Of a stretch of 64,000 nucleotides of DNA, positions 1 through 8,003 are shown piece after piece. The DNA comes from Bdellovibrionaceae bacterium UBA1609. GTDB taxonomy: Bacteria > Bdellovibrionota > Bdellovibrionia > Bdellovibrionales > UBA1609. The notes under the pieces were generated by a model. That model made no database searches. It had not been told where the DNA came from and saw only the letters and a list, made by a program, of their open reading frames with translations. The position numbers and the translations under genes are program-made. Within the stretch, counting starts at the first letter, position 1. The number at the start of each line of letters is the position of its first letter. The stretch covers positions 31,942-95,941 of the forward strand of contig DCMZ01000016.1 in assembly GCA_002321895.1 (NCBI GenBank), read 5' to 3'.

Positions 1-31
1 CAGATGCGCTACCAGGCTGCGCCACTCCCCG
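1..31 (-). tRNA. tRNA-Pro, 5' part only (cut by window edge)
   Basis: Read on the minus strand, the tRNA begins at position 31 with CGGGGAGTGGCGCAGCCTGG. This is the acceptor 5' strand followed by the D-stem and D-loop (TGGCGCAGCCTGGTAGCGC). A 5'-terminal C followed by GGG and this D-arm are typical of bacterial tRNA-Pro. The anticodon, T-arm and 3' end lie outside the window, so the isoacceptor cannot be read. Identity is inferred from the 5' half only. Confidence 0.8.
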
Positions 32-344
32 ACGAATCGGTTGCCACGAAAGTGCCTTGGTACAAACGTGGAACCCAAGTGAATACGGATGAACTGGACC
101 AAAGGCAATGGGTTTTTTGATTTTTTTAAAGGTTTCACAGACATAAGTTATATTGCTATGCATTAAATGGGCTGAATTTCTTTGCCCGCGGGGGGTGTTG
201 GTCTTTAGCATTAAGGAAAACTTACTAGATAAGTGTAGGGAATTTCTAAGAATTCTTTTTACACCATAAGAGTGTGCAAAGTTTGACTTAGGTTTGGATT
301 TTAAGAGTTAAAACAACATAGAAAATAACAACAAGGAGAAATCC
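32..344. other. intergenic region between tRNA and porin gene
   Basis: About 310 bases without a credible ORF. It must hold the tRNA promoter (minus) and the porin promoter (plus). A TTGACT hexamer at 283-288 could be a -35 box for the porin, but no good -10 follows at normal spacing. The only firm signal is the porin SD, AAGGAG at 333-338, six bases before the ATG. No other structure is evident. Confidence 0.5.
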
Positions 345-1580
345 ATGAGAAACAAACTAATCGCAATTCTAGCGATGGCTTTGGCTCCAACAGTTTCTGT
401 TGCTGCTTCTGACATGGCTACCAACGCGGAATACAAAGTACGGTACAACCTTATGCAAAATGAGAGTTTTACCAAAGACAACAACCAGTCAGCTTGGGAG
501 CAGAGATTCAAGCTAGGTATGACTTGGAGAGCTGGCGAGAAGCTTTCTGCTACTGTGTCATTGCTACACAACTCTAACTGGGGTGCGGATCCTGCGGACG
601 TTGGTATCGCTACAACTGACACTACAGAAGATCGTTTCCTAGATGTAAACCAAGCCTATGCGACTTGGATGACTTCTGACGACATGAGTGTCGTAATTGG
701 TCGCCAGCCAATTGCTTTTGGTGACGGTACTATCTTTCATCAGAACGATTGGGAACATGAGCCTTACTCTTTCGAGGGTGTTGGAATCGCTTATGACACT
801 GAATTTGCTGGAATCAACTTCTGGGGAGTTCAAATTTATGATGCTGGTAACACTTCAGATGGTGGAACTCGTGACCGTGAGCACAACATGTATGTATTTA
901 GCGTTGATGTTAAGAACATGCCTGAGTTCTTGAAAATGCTAAACGTGCATATCGTTAAGCACGCTGTTAATGCCACTTCATTTGCTAGTGCTCCAGTAAC
1001 TGTTGCTGCTGACGTACAGCAGTTCGGTCTTACTCTACAGGGTGCTTCTGGAATGGTTGACTATCGTTTGACTTATTCAACTGCAACTGGCGAAGCTGGT
1101 GGTGCGGATATCTCTGCTAACATGTTAGATGGTTCAGTAGGCTACTCTCTTGCTAGCTTCATGAACTCTCACTTTGAATTAGCATTTCACCAAGATTCTG
1201 GTGATGATGGTTCTGGTGACGTAACTAGCTGGGATGACCTTCCTAACTATTACAACCTTCACGAAAATGCAGGTCGTATGGATCTATACAGATGGGGTAA
1301 CCTGACTTATTTCAAATTGGGTTGGCACTTCGACGCTATGGAGAAGACTACTGCTGGTCTAGACTACTACATGTTTAGCAAAACTGAAGAAGATGACACT
1401 CGTCACGGTGCTGCTGGTGAAACTAACATCGGTTCTGAGATCGATCTTTATGCCACTAAAAAGTACAGCGACAACCTAGCGGTGACTGCTCGTCTAGGTA
1501 TGTTCTCACCAGTTGAAGACACTGTGGGTAGCTCTGATGCTCAAACTCATGTCTTCTTAGAAGGTAAGTTTAAGTTCTAA
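345..1580 (+). CDS. outer-membrane beta-barrel porin-like protein
   Basis: The 411-residue product starts with a clear Sec signal peptide (Lys/Arg n-region, hydrophobic core, cleavage near SVAA-SD at about residue 22). It continues as alternating beta strands rich in aromatic residues and ends in phenylalanine (EGKFKF), the usual outer-membrane barrel terminus. The segment around residues 105-145, with VVIGRQPIAFGDGTIF and a later DW, resembles alginate-export-type (AlgE-like) barrels, where a GRQ...GD motif recurs. It probably forms a diffusion channel in the outer membrane. The substrate is unknown. The gene has a strong SD and its own terminator, so it is likely monocistronic and highly expressed. 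The barrel call is firm; the AlgE relation is inference. Confidence 0.75.
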   Translation: MRNKLIAILAMALAPTVSVAASDMATNAEYKVRYNLMQNESFTKDNNQSAWEQRFKLGMTWRAGEKLSATVSLLHNSNWGADPADVGIATTDTTEDRFLDVNQAYATWMTSDDMSVVIGRQPIAFGDGTIFHQNDWEHEPYSFEGVGIAYDTEFAGINFWGVQIYDAGNTSDGGTRDREHNMYVFSVDVKNMPEFLKMLNVHIVKHAVNATSFASAPVTVAADVQQFGLTLQGASGMVDYRLTYSTATGEAGGADISANMLDGSVGYSLASFMNSHFELAFHQDSGDDGSGDVTSWDDLPNYYNLHENAGRMDLYRWGNLTYFKLGWHFDAMEKTTAGLDYYMFSKTEEDDTRHGAAGETNIGSEIDLYATKKYSDNLAVTARLGMFSPVEDTVGSSDAQTHVFLEGKFKF

Positions 1581-1606
1581 ATCAATTCAACATTTGAATT
1601 GCAAAG

Positions 1607-1634
1607 AGGGCCGGCAGGATGCTGGCCCTTTTTT
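1607..1634 (+). terminator. Rho-independent terminator of the porin gene
   Basis: A 9-bp stem (AGGGCCGGC at 1607-1615 with GCTGGCCCT at 1621-1629, one G-T wobble) has a 5-base loop and runs into a T-tract to 1634. It lies 27 bases after the porin stop codon. Confidence 0.85.
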
Positions 1635-1700
1635 GTAGGGCGGGTAATAGAATTGATTTTAAGTGAATAAATGATAAAAATAGGGATACAGAGGTCTTAT

Positions 1701-2204
1701 ATGATTTTACACAAATCCCTAGTTTTCATTTTCCTGCTTGGATTTGCATCTTTAGCGCAAGCCAGAAAACCTATTGCTGTTAAGGGCGCGCTGGCGACTG
1801 AGCTTAATAACGTTTTAAAGGCCACAGATGAACTCCATACCGCTTTTTATGAACAAGATGAGCCTAAGATAGCGGCAAAGATTAAAGGCCTTATGGCCTT
1901 TATAGATCGGGCACAGAGTCGTTCAGGAATGGCGAGTTCTCAACAGCCTCATTTGGAAAAAATGTTGGAGGCGGCAAAGGCGAATCTGGAGCTTACCCGA
2001 ATGACAAGTGGTGAGTCTCGGCAAGAGCCATTACGTGAAACTTTTAGGCAATTGGTGCAGATTGCACAGGTCTACAAATTAGATCGCTATCGTATTTACT
2101 TTTGCCATTTAGACAAAAGTGTTTGGCTGCAAAAGAGTAGTGGGCCCAAAAACCCCATTCATCCTAAAAAGTATGGTGAGTGCGGTCGTGTTGTTAGATA
2201 TTAA
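1701..2204 (+). CDS. exported protein of unknown function
   Basis: Starting at 1701 the product is 167 residues and begins with a good Sec signal peptide ending near LAQA-RK. AGAGG at 1690-1694 is a well-placed SD. The in-frame ATG at 1671 would put ten extra residues before the signal peptide and is less likely. The mature part is helical and basic (KAANLELT-like helices), with two cysteines near the C-terminus (CHLDK and ECG). No known family was recognised. It is the first gene of a three-gene operon: its stop overlaps the next start by one base (TAATG). Confidence 0.65.
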   Translation: MILHKSLVFIFLLGFASLAQARKPIAVKGALATELNNVLKATDELHTAFYEQDEPKIAAKIKGLMAFIDRAQSRSGMASSQQPHLEKMLEAAKANLELTRMTSGESRQEPLRETFRQLVQIAQVYKLDRYRIYFCHLDKSVWLQKSSGPKNPIHPKKYGECGRVVRY

Positions 2205-2818
2205 TGAATAATTTTATTAGTCAATTATCCAAAGGAACTTTAGCTTTACTCGCCATTGGCGGAGGGATTCTTTTTATAGTTCTACGGGATCCTCCTCGTT
2301 CTATCTGTGACTCTCAGGTGAATCAATTTAAGGAAAAGCAGATTGGTTTTTTATTTCCAGATCCCAAGAGGTTGGCAGGCCAGGTCAGACAAACCCGACT
2401 TAAAAGAGAGTCCGACTTCTGTAAGGTAAGGAATAGTCCTGGGGCCTGTTACGAGTTGTTCTCAAGCTTGAAAATATTGGTTAAGGAATTGGATTTTTTG
2501 GACAGTCGCTGTAAGCCAGATATAGCCTCATTGGGTCCGGTCCGAAGTGCTGTGTTCAGTAATTTGGAGTTGATGACCCTTCTGGCCTGGGGTGAACGGC
2601 CACCTGTTAATTACTACGCGAAACTCAATTGGTTTAGTGGTGCGGATATGAAGCTCTTCTGTGATTTAAAAAGGATAGCCTATGACTTTTATGGAGAATC
2701 TGCATGGAATGCCTTTCGAGAGAAAATGTTGAAATCCGTGCCTGGGGTCAATGAGCTCTCCAGGGAGAATGCCTGGAACGTAATATTACTATCCACTAAA
2801 TGTGAGACCTACTTATGA
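2204..2818 (+). CDS. membrane-anchored protein of unknown function
   Basis: 204 residues with one N-terminal hydrophobic segment (about residues 11-27, ALLAIGGGILFIVL), probably an uncleaved anchor. A soluble domain follows with six cysteines (SICDS, FCKV, ACYEL, SRCKP, LFCDL, TKCET), which suits an oxidising periplasm and disulfides. The start overlaps the previous stop by one base, and the stop overlaps the next start in an ATGA, so the three genes are translationally coupled. No family is recognised. Confidence 0.65.
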   Translation: MNNFISQLSKGTLALLAIGGGILFIVLRDPPRSICDSQVNQFKEKQIGFLFPDPKRLAGQVRQTRLKRESDFCKVRNSPGACYELFSSLKILVKELDFLDSRCKPDIASLGPVRSAVFSNLELMTLLAWGERPPVNYYAKLNWFSGADMKLFCDLKRIAYDFYGESAWNAFREKMLKSVPGVNELSRENAWNVILLSTKCETYL

Positions 2819-3246
2819 CTTTATCTAAATATATTTTAATTATATTGGTGCAAATTATTGCGGTACCTGTCGCCATTTTCTCATTTAAACTTATAGAGAT
2901 TCGGTTTTTTGCCTCTGCGGTTGCGAGTATGTATTTTATTTTATCCACTTCACTGGTTCTTGCCATTTGCTTTAAGTTTCAACCCAGAGTGACTCGGTCG
3001 CCAGTGTTCTGGTCCAGCTGGGGTTTTCTGATTCTATTTGCTTTGCCTATATTTTTGGGTCGAATGATATATCCGCCCAACATTCCCTTTTCAGAAATTT
3101 CCATATTAGGTGTGCCAGGCTCTGTGATGCATAGCGCTTCGAGCTACTTCTTCAGTTTTATGGTGTTAATGACCGGGCTGGAGATGGTTTTACTGTTCCT
3201 AAACAAAGGAACAAAAAAAGCCCTCGAAGAAAGCTCCGAGGGCTAA
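2815..3246 (+). CDS. four-helix integral membrane protein of unknown function
   Basis: 143 residues with four predicted membrane helices (about residues 5-25, 31-51, 64-80 and 105-127) and a short basic/acidic cytoplasmic tail. It is the last gene of the 1701-3246 operon (ATGA overlap with the gene before). The final 35 bases of the coding sequence also form the hairpin and T-tract that terminate the convergent rpsR gene, so the protein end and the terminator share DNA. No family is recognised; a small inner-membrane partner of the two exported proteins upstream is a guess. Confidence 0.65.
   Translation: MTLSKYILIILVQIIAVPVAIFSFKLIEIRFFASAVASMYFILSTSLVLAICFKFQPRVTRSPVFWSSWGFLILFALPIFLGRMIYPPNIPFSEISILGVPGSVMHSASSYFFSFMVLMTGLEMVLLFLNKGTKKALEESSEG
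3212..3243 (-). terminator. Rho-independent terminator of rpsR, inside the convergent gene's 3' end
   Basis: Read on the minus strand, GCCCTCG (3243-3237) pairs perfectly with CGAGGGC (3226-3220) across a 10-base loop and is followed by seven T (3219-3213). It lies just downstream of the bS18 stop and within the last codons of the plus-strand membrane protein gene. Confidence 0.8.
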
Positions 3247-3266
3247 TCAAAGAATTGTAATATAAA

Positions 3267-3539
3267 TTAAATTTCAAAAGGTTTTGGAGAAATAGGCTCA
3301 GGACGACGAAAAGTATCGTAGGCGTCTGTGCCTGATGGCAATAGGGCCAAATTTCTTGCTACCTTAACTTGAGCAGCTACGTGTCTCTGCTGAGAGTTGC
3401 TGACTTTACTGATTCTAGAAGGAATGATTTTTCCACCTTCCATAATAAAGCGGTATAGAGTCGCAGGGTCTTTGTAATCGAACTTGAAGTCTGCGGGATA
3501 TTCCGGTCTAAATTTTGATCTTCTACCTTTTTTAAGCAT
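3267..3539 (-). CDS. rpsR: 30S ribosomal protein bS18
   Basis: The bS18 core is plain: a FDYKDPATLYRFI region, then GGKIIPSRISKVS, then a basic QRHVAAQVKVARNLALLP helix. This protein binds the platform of the small subunit next to bS6. The ATG at 3539 is preceded by AGGTGG and gives 90 residues, close to the family length; the 16 extra residues of the longer frame do not fit bS18. The N-terminal tail is basic and lacks the cysteines of zinc-binding bS18, so this is the zinc-independent form. It stands alone, not in the usual rpsF-rpsR-rplI cluster, and has its own terminator. Whether it is the only copy cannot be seen here. Confidence 0.9.
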   Translation of the reverse strand: MLKKGRRSKFRPEYPADFKFDYKDPATLYRFIMEGGKIIPSRISKVSNSQQRHVAAQVKVARNLALLPSGTDAYDTFRRPEPISPKPFEI

Positions 3540-3895
3540 CTCGATCCACCTTCTGGTTTCGGCTAAGTATCTGTAACTACTAAGCAATGCGGTCTAAATT
3601 ACGCCTGAAAAGTATAAATTCTTTCTAGGCTGTCATACGAGGAGGTAGGGATACCAATGAATTCACCCACTTGTCCATCTAAAAACTATAAAAAATGGAT
3701 TTTTCAGTAGACAAATAAGCTGCTGATCCCTATATCTTGAGCTTTCCCAGAGTGGATCTCCTGGAGCTTAGCCGTATATTGGCTAGGTAAAATCCGGCCA
3801 ATTAAAACATCTATAGTGTTTTTAATGGTTTAAGAGAGCTTCACACAACGGAATAATATTTAGAAATGAGTTAACGGTTATAAGGACGGTATAAA
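3540..3895. other. divergent leader region between rpsR and rpmB
   Basis: About 355 bases carrying the divergent promoters and leaders of rpsR (minus) and rpmB-rplX (plus). Two hairpins are visible: CTTAGCC (3767-3773) with GGCTAGG (3781-3787), and AAAACA (3804-3809) with TGTTTT (3817-3822). Either could take part in r-protein autoregulation, but no known leader family was recognised. A 17-codon frame starts at 3657 (ATG, with AGGAGG at 3640-3645 rather far upstream); it is too short and poorly spaced to call. Confidence 0.4.
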
Positions 3896-4180
3896 ATGGC
3901 TCGATGTGAACTTTCAGGAAAAGGACCGGTTGTAAAAAACCTTGTGAGTCACTCCAACATCAAGACAAAATCCATTGCACACCCCAACATTCAGCAAAAG
4001 CAAATGTGGAGTCAGTCATTGGGGAAGAACGTAAGTTTAAAACTTGCGACAAGCACGATTAGAAACATTGAGCATAGAGGTGGATTAGACTCCTATATTC
4101 TCAAACAAGACGATAAAATTTTGTCTGATCGCGCTCGTAAGGTTAAAAACCAAATTCGTAGAAAATTGAATCTAAGGTAA
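3896..4180 (+). CDS. rpmB: 50S ribosomal protein bL28
   Basis: 94 residues beginning MARCELSGKGPVVKNLVSHS, the bL28 N-terminal motif (C-x-x-(T/S)GK-x-P then N-x-x-SH). A PNIQQKQMWSQSLGKNVSLKL strand region and a basic C-terminal helix follow. Only one cysteine is present, so the four-cysteine zinc site of the C+ type is absent. It is followed nine bases later by the uL24 gene; bL28 is more often paired with bL33. ATAAGGACGG before the start contains a fair SD. Identity is firm from sequence. Confidence 0.88.
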   Translation: MARCELSGKGPVVKNLVSHSNIKTKSIAHPNIQQKQMWSQSLGKNVSLKLATSTIRNIEHRGGLDSYILKQDDKILSDRARKVKNQIRRKLNLR

Positions 4181-4189
4181 GGTGAAGCC

Positions 4190-4453
4190 ATGAGCATGAA
4201 GTTGAAAGTTAAAAAAGGCGATACGGTTCAGATTATTGCTGGAGCGGACAAAGGAAAAAAAGGCGCAGTCCTTTCTTTGGATAAGAAGAAACTAAAGATA
4301 AAAGTTCAAGGCGTAGCTGTAAAAACTCATTTTGATGAGCAAGAAGGTCTTAAGCAGCTAGAGAGCTTTATTGACTACTCAAACGTTAAATTTGTATCTG
4401 CGGCCACTGCTGCTAAAAAAGCTAAGAAAAAGGCAGCTTCAAAATCTAAGTAA
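4190..4453 (+). CDS. rplX: 50S ribosomal protein uL24 (KOW protein), short form
   Basis: 87 residues. The N-terminal KOW motif (KVKKGDTVQIIAGADKGKKG) is that of uL24, which initiates 50S assembly near the exit tunnel. A shortened middle is followed by an IDYSNVKFV segment matching the uL24 'xxSNVxLv' end, then a lysine/alanine-rich tail. uL24 normally sits in the spc operon between rplN and rplE; here it follows rpmB with a nine-base gap, and none of the spc genes is present. It may be the relocated single copy or a paralog. Confidence 0.8.
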   Translation: MSMKLKVKKGDTVQIIAGADKGKKGAVLSLDKKKLKIKVQGVAVKTHFDEQEGLKQLESFIDYSNVKFVSAATAAKKAKKKAASKSK

Positions 4454-4478
4454 TTGATTTTGAAATTGTATTTTCTGG

Positions 4479-4506
4479 AATGGCCGCCTGAAAGTGCGGC
4501 CATTTT
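4479..4506 (+). terminator. Rho-independent terminator of rpmB-rplX
   Basis: A perfect 9-bp stem, AATGGCCGC (4479-4487) with GCGGCCATT (4496-4504), has an 8-base loop and ends in TTTT. It lies 25 bases after the rplX stop. Confidence 0.8.
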
Positions 4507-4554
4507 AGTATTTAAAAGTATCAAGACCATTGTTGGGGCATCAAGGGGGCGAAA

Positions 4555-4905
4555 TTGAACACTAGAAATCCATTTGCTAAAGTAATATTGATGACTAACG
4601 TAATATTAAGTTTTTTAGTGATTTTTGGATTCCTTGTTCCTGTTCAGGCTGAAGTGCTGCCGAAGCTAGTCATGTGTAAGAATCAAAAGATTAGAAGAAC
4701 AATCCATGTATTCAAAAACTCTTCTGGAGAGTGCGAAACCATTTATACAAAAGCAGGTATTGATCGGCAGGTAGGGACCGCAAGAAATATGAATTCATGT
4801 TTTAACGTAATTGATAATATTCGTGGAAACCTAGAAGCTGCCAGCTGGAATTGCTCAGAGGTCAGTAAATTCATCATAGATTCCCCAAAAGTGACGACAG
4901 AATGA
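4555..4905 (+). CDS. small exported protein of unknown function
   Basis: 116 residues starting at TTG (4555), with AAGGGGG at 4543-4549 as SD; the next in-frame ATG (4591) has no SD. An N-terminal hydrophobic stretch with a basic n-region ends near PVQA-EV (residue 32), giving a small mature domain with four cysteines, probably two disulfides. Its last four bases overlap the start of the amidase gene (ATGA), so it heads an operon with the next three genes. No family is recognised. Confidence 0.6.
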   Translation: MNTRNPFAKVILMTNVILSFLVIFGFLVPVQAEVLPKLVMCKNQKIRRTIHVFKNSSGECETIYTKAGIDRQVGTARNMNSCFNVIDNIRGNLEAASWNCSEVSKFIIDSPKVTTE

Positions 4906-5747
4906 GTAAATCTACCCTTCGTTTGGGTGTTTGCCAGATTCAGTGCAGTGAAAATAAATCCAGAAACTTTCAAATACTTAAGCAATTGATTCAACAATCT
5001 GGTGATGACTGTGATGTTGTCGTTTTTCCTGAAAACTCAACCTATATTCGCGTGAGTTCGAATGAGAAGTATTTTGGAAGCGTTGAAATAGGTGACCCTA
5101 TATTTTATGAACTTTCCGAACTGGCATCCTCCAAAGGAGTGACGGTGATCCTTGGGGGGGTTCCCTTGAAAGAGGGGGAGCTGCTTGTAAATGCTACCAT
5201 TTGCATTCGGCCGAATTCTGAACCTCAGATTGTTTATCGAAAAATTCATATGTTTGATGTTGATGTGGGAGATGTTTCTATTCGAGAGTCAGACACTTTT
5301 ACGGCAGGGGAAAATGCTTCAATTATTGAAGTAGAAGGCTGGAGATTGGGTCTGACGATATGTTATGACCTTAGATTTTCAAATCTTTTTGAACTCTATT
5401 ATCGTGAAAAAGTGGATCTTATACTCATACCTGCCGCATTTTTAGTGGAAACGGGTAAAGCCCATTGGGAAACATTGGTTCGATCACGAGCTATTGAAGG
5501 GCAATGTTTCGTTGTTGCGCCAGCTCAGGTGGGGATGCATCTAAGTGAGGATGGGGAGCGGAAGCGGTACTCTTATGGACATTCTCTTGTCATCTCGCCA
5601 TGGGGAGAAGTGATGGCGGATCTTAAAGAAGAAGTGAACGTGGTTAAGGTTATGGAATTAAGTAAAGACTCCATCAAAAAGGTTCAAAACTCTATCCCTG
5701 TGTGCGACCATAGGAAAGTCAAAATTCCACTGAAGGATTTTTCATGA
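4902..5747 (+). CDS. carbon-nitrogen hydrolase, Nit type (deaminated-glutathione amidase-like)
   Basis: 281 residues of the nitrilase superfamily with the full catalytic triad: Glu44 in FPEN, Lys114 in YRKIHMFDVDV and Cys154 in TICYDLRF. The YRKIHMFDVDV segment, the later GKAHWE and APAQ-G, and the YGHS...PWG motif match the Nit1/YbeM branch, which repairs deaminated glutathione in the cytoplasm. The reaction is inferred from that branch. It overlaps genes on both sides by four bases (ATGA), lying between two genes for small exported proteins. That pairing does not obviously fit its function. Confidence 0.85.
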   Translation: MSKSTLRLGVCQIQCSENKSRNFQILKQLIQQSGDDCDVVVFPENSTYIRVSSNEKYFGSVEIGDPIFYELSELASSKGVTVILGGVPLKEGELLVNATICIRPNSEPQIVYRKIHMFDVDVGDVSIRESDTFTAGENASIIEVEGWRLGLTICYDLRFSNLFELYYREKVDLILIPAAFLVETGKAHWETLVRSRAIEGQCFVVAPAQVGMHLSEDGERKRYSYGHSLVISPWGEVMADLKEEVNVVKVMELSKDSIKKVQNSIPVCDHRKVKIPLKDFS

Positions 5748-6034
5748 AAAGCTTGTTGGTTTTAATTGTTGTATTGTGTTTTCAAATTGCAAACGCTCAA
5801 AGTTTTTTGGATGGCGGGGTCAGTGAAGCGGATATTCACGATCGGGCTAAGAAAAAAGCCTATGCAGGTGGGCAAGATGAGGAAGATCTTCAGGTGATTG
5901 AGGAGTTCAACGCACCCTATAGCGTAGTAAATGTGAGGCAAATTCAGCAAGAAGTCTACGAGAATGTTCTTAAGTCTCTCGAGGAAGAAAAGGTTGAGGG
6001 CGAGGATTCTAGTTCAGCGACCGAAGCGAATTAG
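5744..6034 (+). CDS. small acidic exported protein of unknown function
   Basis: 96 residues: a Sec signal peptide (MKSLLVLIVVLCFQIANAQ, cleavage after NA-Q near residue 19), then a short charged domain and an acidic C-terminus rich in Glu and Ser. It has no cysteines. The start overlaps the amidase stop (ATGA), and the RNA methyltransferase begins two bases after its stop. It is not recognised as a known family. Confidence 0.6.
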   Translation: MKSLLVLIVVLCFQIANAQSFLDGGVSEADIHDRAKKKAYAGGQDEEDLQVIEEFNAPYSVVNVRQIQQEVYENVLKSLEEEKVEGEDSSSATEAN

Positions 6035-6036
6035 AT

Positions 6037-7149
6037 ATGGCACAGTTTATTGCCATTACGTCTCGAGGACTGGAAGAATTATTATTCGAAGAGCTCACTC
6101 AGTTTGGAGTAAAGCGGAAATCTACTATCGGTGGTGGAGTTAAGTTTGAAGGCAGTTGGAAACTAGCCTATTACGTGGTTTACCACTCAAGAATAGCAAC
6201 AAGAGTTTTAAAGCCAATTCTCGATTTTTCAGCCTACAATAAAGACGATATTTATAATCATGTTAAAAAGCATGATTTTACTAAGTACATAGAGCCGAAT
6301 CAGACTTTGAGGGTAGATACTCACGGTACGAGTAAAATCTTTAAGGATTCTAGGACGAGCAGTTTGGTATGTAAGGATGCTGTGGTTGATCAATTTAGAG
6401 ATAAGTTTGATTGTAGACCGTCGGTAGATAAATCACAGCCAGATTTGCCGATCATGATTCGTTTGCTGGATGAAAAGGTCAGTGTGAGTATAGATTTAGT
6501 GGGCTCCAGTTTGTCGAATCGTGGATATCGGGAGCAAACCATTCAAGCACCCTTGCGAGAGCATATTGCCAGTGGAATTTTGCAGTTTTCTGGATGGCAG
6601 CCCGGCGACACGCTATTAGATTGTTTTTGTGGTTCAGGAACAATTCCTTTAGAAGCTAGTTTGATGAGTCGCCAAAAATGGGTGCATCCTATGAAATCGA
6701 ACTTTGCATTTTCCTATTGGAAGACTTTTAATTCAAAAGATGTAGACCCTAATTGGTTCATCCAAGAAGGGGCTTCTGATCAAATTGATATATATGGTTC
6801 CGACATTTCTAGAGAGTCACTCTCTGCGGCTCGATTAAATAGTCAGGCAGCTAAGGTGAATGGTGTCAAATGGAGCGCTAAGAATGCATTAGAGATTAAA
6901 GCACCTCGAGAGTCTGGATACATTGTAACGAACCCTCCCTATGGACATCGATTAAAAAATCCTGAGCAAGTATATAAGCTAATGGCTCAATGGGCACAGC
7001 ATTTGAAAAGTGAATTTAAGGGGTGGACGCTAGGTGTGATTTCGCCTGATGCGGAATTTTCAAAGCAATTTGGGATGAAAGCTGAGAAAAAGTTTTCATT
7101 TAAAAATGGCGATCTGGATTGTAAGTTTTTAGTTTATAAAATCTATTGA
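6037..7149 (+). CDS. THUMP-domain class I rRNA N2-guanine methyltransferase (RlmL N-domain/YpsC family)
   Basis: 370 residues. An N-terminal ferredoxin-like/THUMP region (about 1-160, with ITSRGLEELLFEEL at the start) is followed by a Rossmann methyltransferase domain. SAM motif I is LLDCFCGSGTIPLEA and the catalytic motif is TNPPYG, as in N2-guanine rRNA methyltransferases acting on 23S rRNA. The SNRGYREQ linker is characteristic of the family. The E. coli RlmL C-terminal second methyltransferase (RlmK) is absent, as in YpsC. The gene ends the 4555-7149 operon and overlaps the convergent GNAT gene by seven bases. Confidence 0.85.
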   Translation: MAQFIAITSRGLEELLFEELTQFGVKRKSTIGGGVKFEGSWKLAYYVVYHSRIATRVLKPILDFSAYNKDDIYNHVKKHDFTKYIEPNQTLRVDTHGTSKIFKDSRTSSLVCKDAVVDQFRDKFDCRPSVDKSQPDLPIMIRLLDEKVSVSIDLVGSSLSNRGYREQTIQAPLREHIASGILQFSGWQPGDTLLDCFCGSGTIPLEASLMSRQKWVHPMKSNFAFSYWKTFNSKDVDPNWFIQEGASDQIDIYGSDISRESLSAARLNSQAAKVNGVKWSAKNALEIKAPRESGYIVTNPPYGHRLKNPEQVYKLMAQWAQHLKSEFKGWTLGVISPDAEFSKQFGMKAEKKFSFKNGDLDCKFLVYKIY

Positions 7150-7631
7150 TCTATAAACTGGGTCATAGCTTCTTCGGTCATTCGAAAAGTAAACCATTCT
7201 TCCATTTTTTTTGCTCCAATAGATTCATAAAATTGAATGGCGGGGGTATTCCAATCCAATACAGACCACTCCAGTCGGGCGAAATTACTTTCTAAAGCGC
7301 GGCGGGCTAATTCCTGGAGAAGTTTCTTTCCAATGCCTTTGCCCCGATATTTTGGATCTACAAAAAGGTCTTCTAAGTAAATGCCAGGCCGTCCTTTGAA
7401 TGTAGAAAAATTTTTAAAATAGAGCGCAAAACCAGCGGGCTGGTTGTCCGAGAAAGCTAATATGCAATACGCCGCTTTGTGATCAGATAAAAAAAGAGAT
7501 TTCTTAATCAGCTCTTCGTTGACCACCACTTCGTGGGAGAGCTTTTCGTACTCAGCTAACTGACGAATGAAATTTAGGATGACAGGAATATCCTGTTCTT
7601 CGGCATTTCTGATTTTGGTTTGAGTGCTCAA
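7143..7631 (-). CDS. GNAT N-acetyltransferase, diamine/thialysine acetyltransferase-like
   Basis: 162 residues with a full GNAT fold. Motif A is EDLFVDPKYRGKGIGKKLL (acetyl-CoA pyrophosphate loop RGKGIG), followed by WSVLDWNTPAIQFYESIGA. This wording closely matches the SSAT/SAT2 branch that acetylates polyamines or thialysine; the substrate remains inference. It starts at TTG (7631) with AGAGGA five to six bases upstream. It is followed on the plus strand by the convergent methyltransferase, and a membrane protein gene lies upstream in the same direction, nine bases away. Confidence 0.82.
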   Translation of the reverse strand: MSTQTKIRNAEEQDIPVILNFIRQLAEYEKLSHEVVVNEELIKKSLFLSDHKAAYCILAFSDNQPAGFALYFKNFSTFKGRPGIYLEDLFVDPKYRGKGIGKKLLQELARRALESNFARLEWSVLDWNTPAIQFYESIGAKKMEEWFTFRMTEEAMTQFIDQ

Positions 7632-7640
7632 GCTTTTCCT

Positions 7641-8003
7641 CTAGATTTTATAAATAGCTAGAGTTGCGGCGGTCAGTCCAAGTAGGATAATAATTGGCAG
7701 CCAAATTTTAACTAAATCGGCTTTACGGTGAATCAAAGAAATAATTCCGCCTAAAATCAGCCAAATAACAAATTTCCCCAAAACCCAACTTGTGGAAAAA
7801 GGGACTTGAAGACGTGCCAGTAGGCCAAAGCCAGCGACAAAGGCCAGGGCCATGCCGACGCCGTGAATAATAAAAAGGGCTTTTCGTCCTTTATAGTCTC
7901 TAACGCCTGGTTTGTTCCATTGGGCCCATATGGCTCCACCGAGAGACGTAAAAATCATTAAAACTGAAATGATGTGTAGCACTTTATAAAATTCGTAAGG
8001 CAT
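7641..8003 (-). CDS. four-helix membrane protein of unknown function
   Basis: 120 residues with four predicted membrane helices (about 5-25, 42-64, 72-90 and 98-118). A conserved-looking N-terminus (YEFYKVLHIISVL) and an HGVGMAL segment place histidines in helices 1 and 2, which could bind a heme or metal. The GNAT gene follows nine bases downstream, so the two probably form an operon. GGAGAG precedes the ATG. The family was not identified with certainty. Confidence 0.65.
   Translation of the reverse strand: MPYEFYKVLHIISVLMIFTSLGGAIWAQWNKPGVRDYKGRKALFIIHGVGMALAFVAGFGLLARLQVPFSTSWVLGKFVIWLILGGIISLIHRKADLVKIWLPIIILLGLTAATLAIYKI

Noticed and set aside
3657..3710. 17-codon frame with AGGAGG upstream (possible leader peptide)
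   Set aside because: The SD is too far from the ATG, the peptide shows no regulatory codon run, and no attenuator follows.
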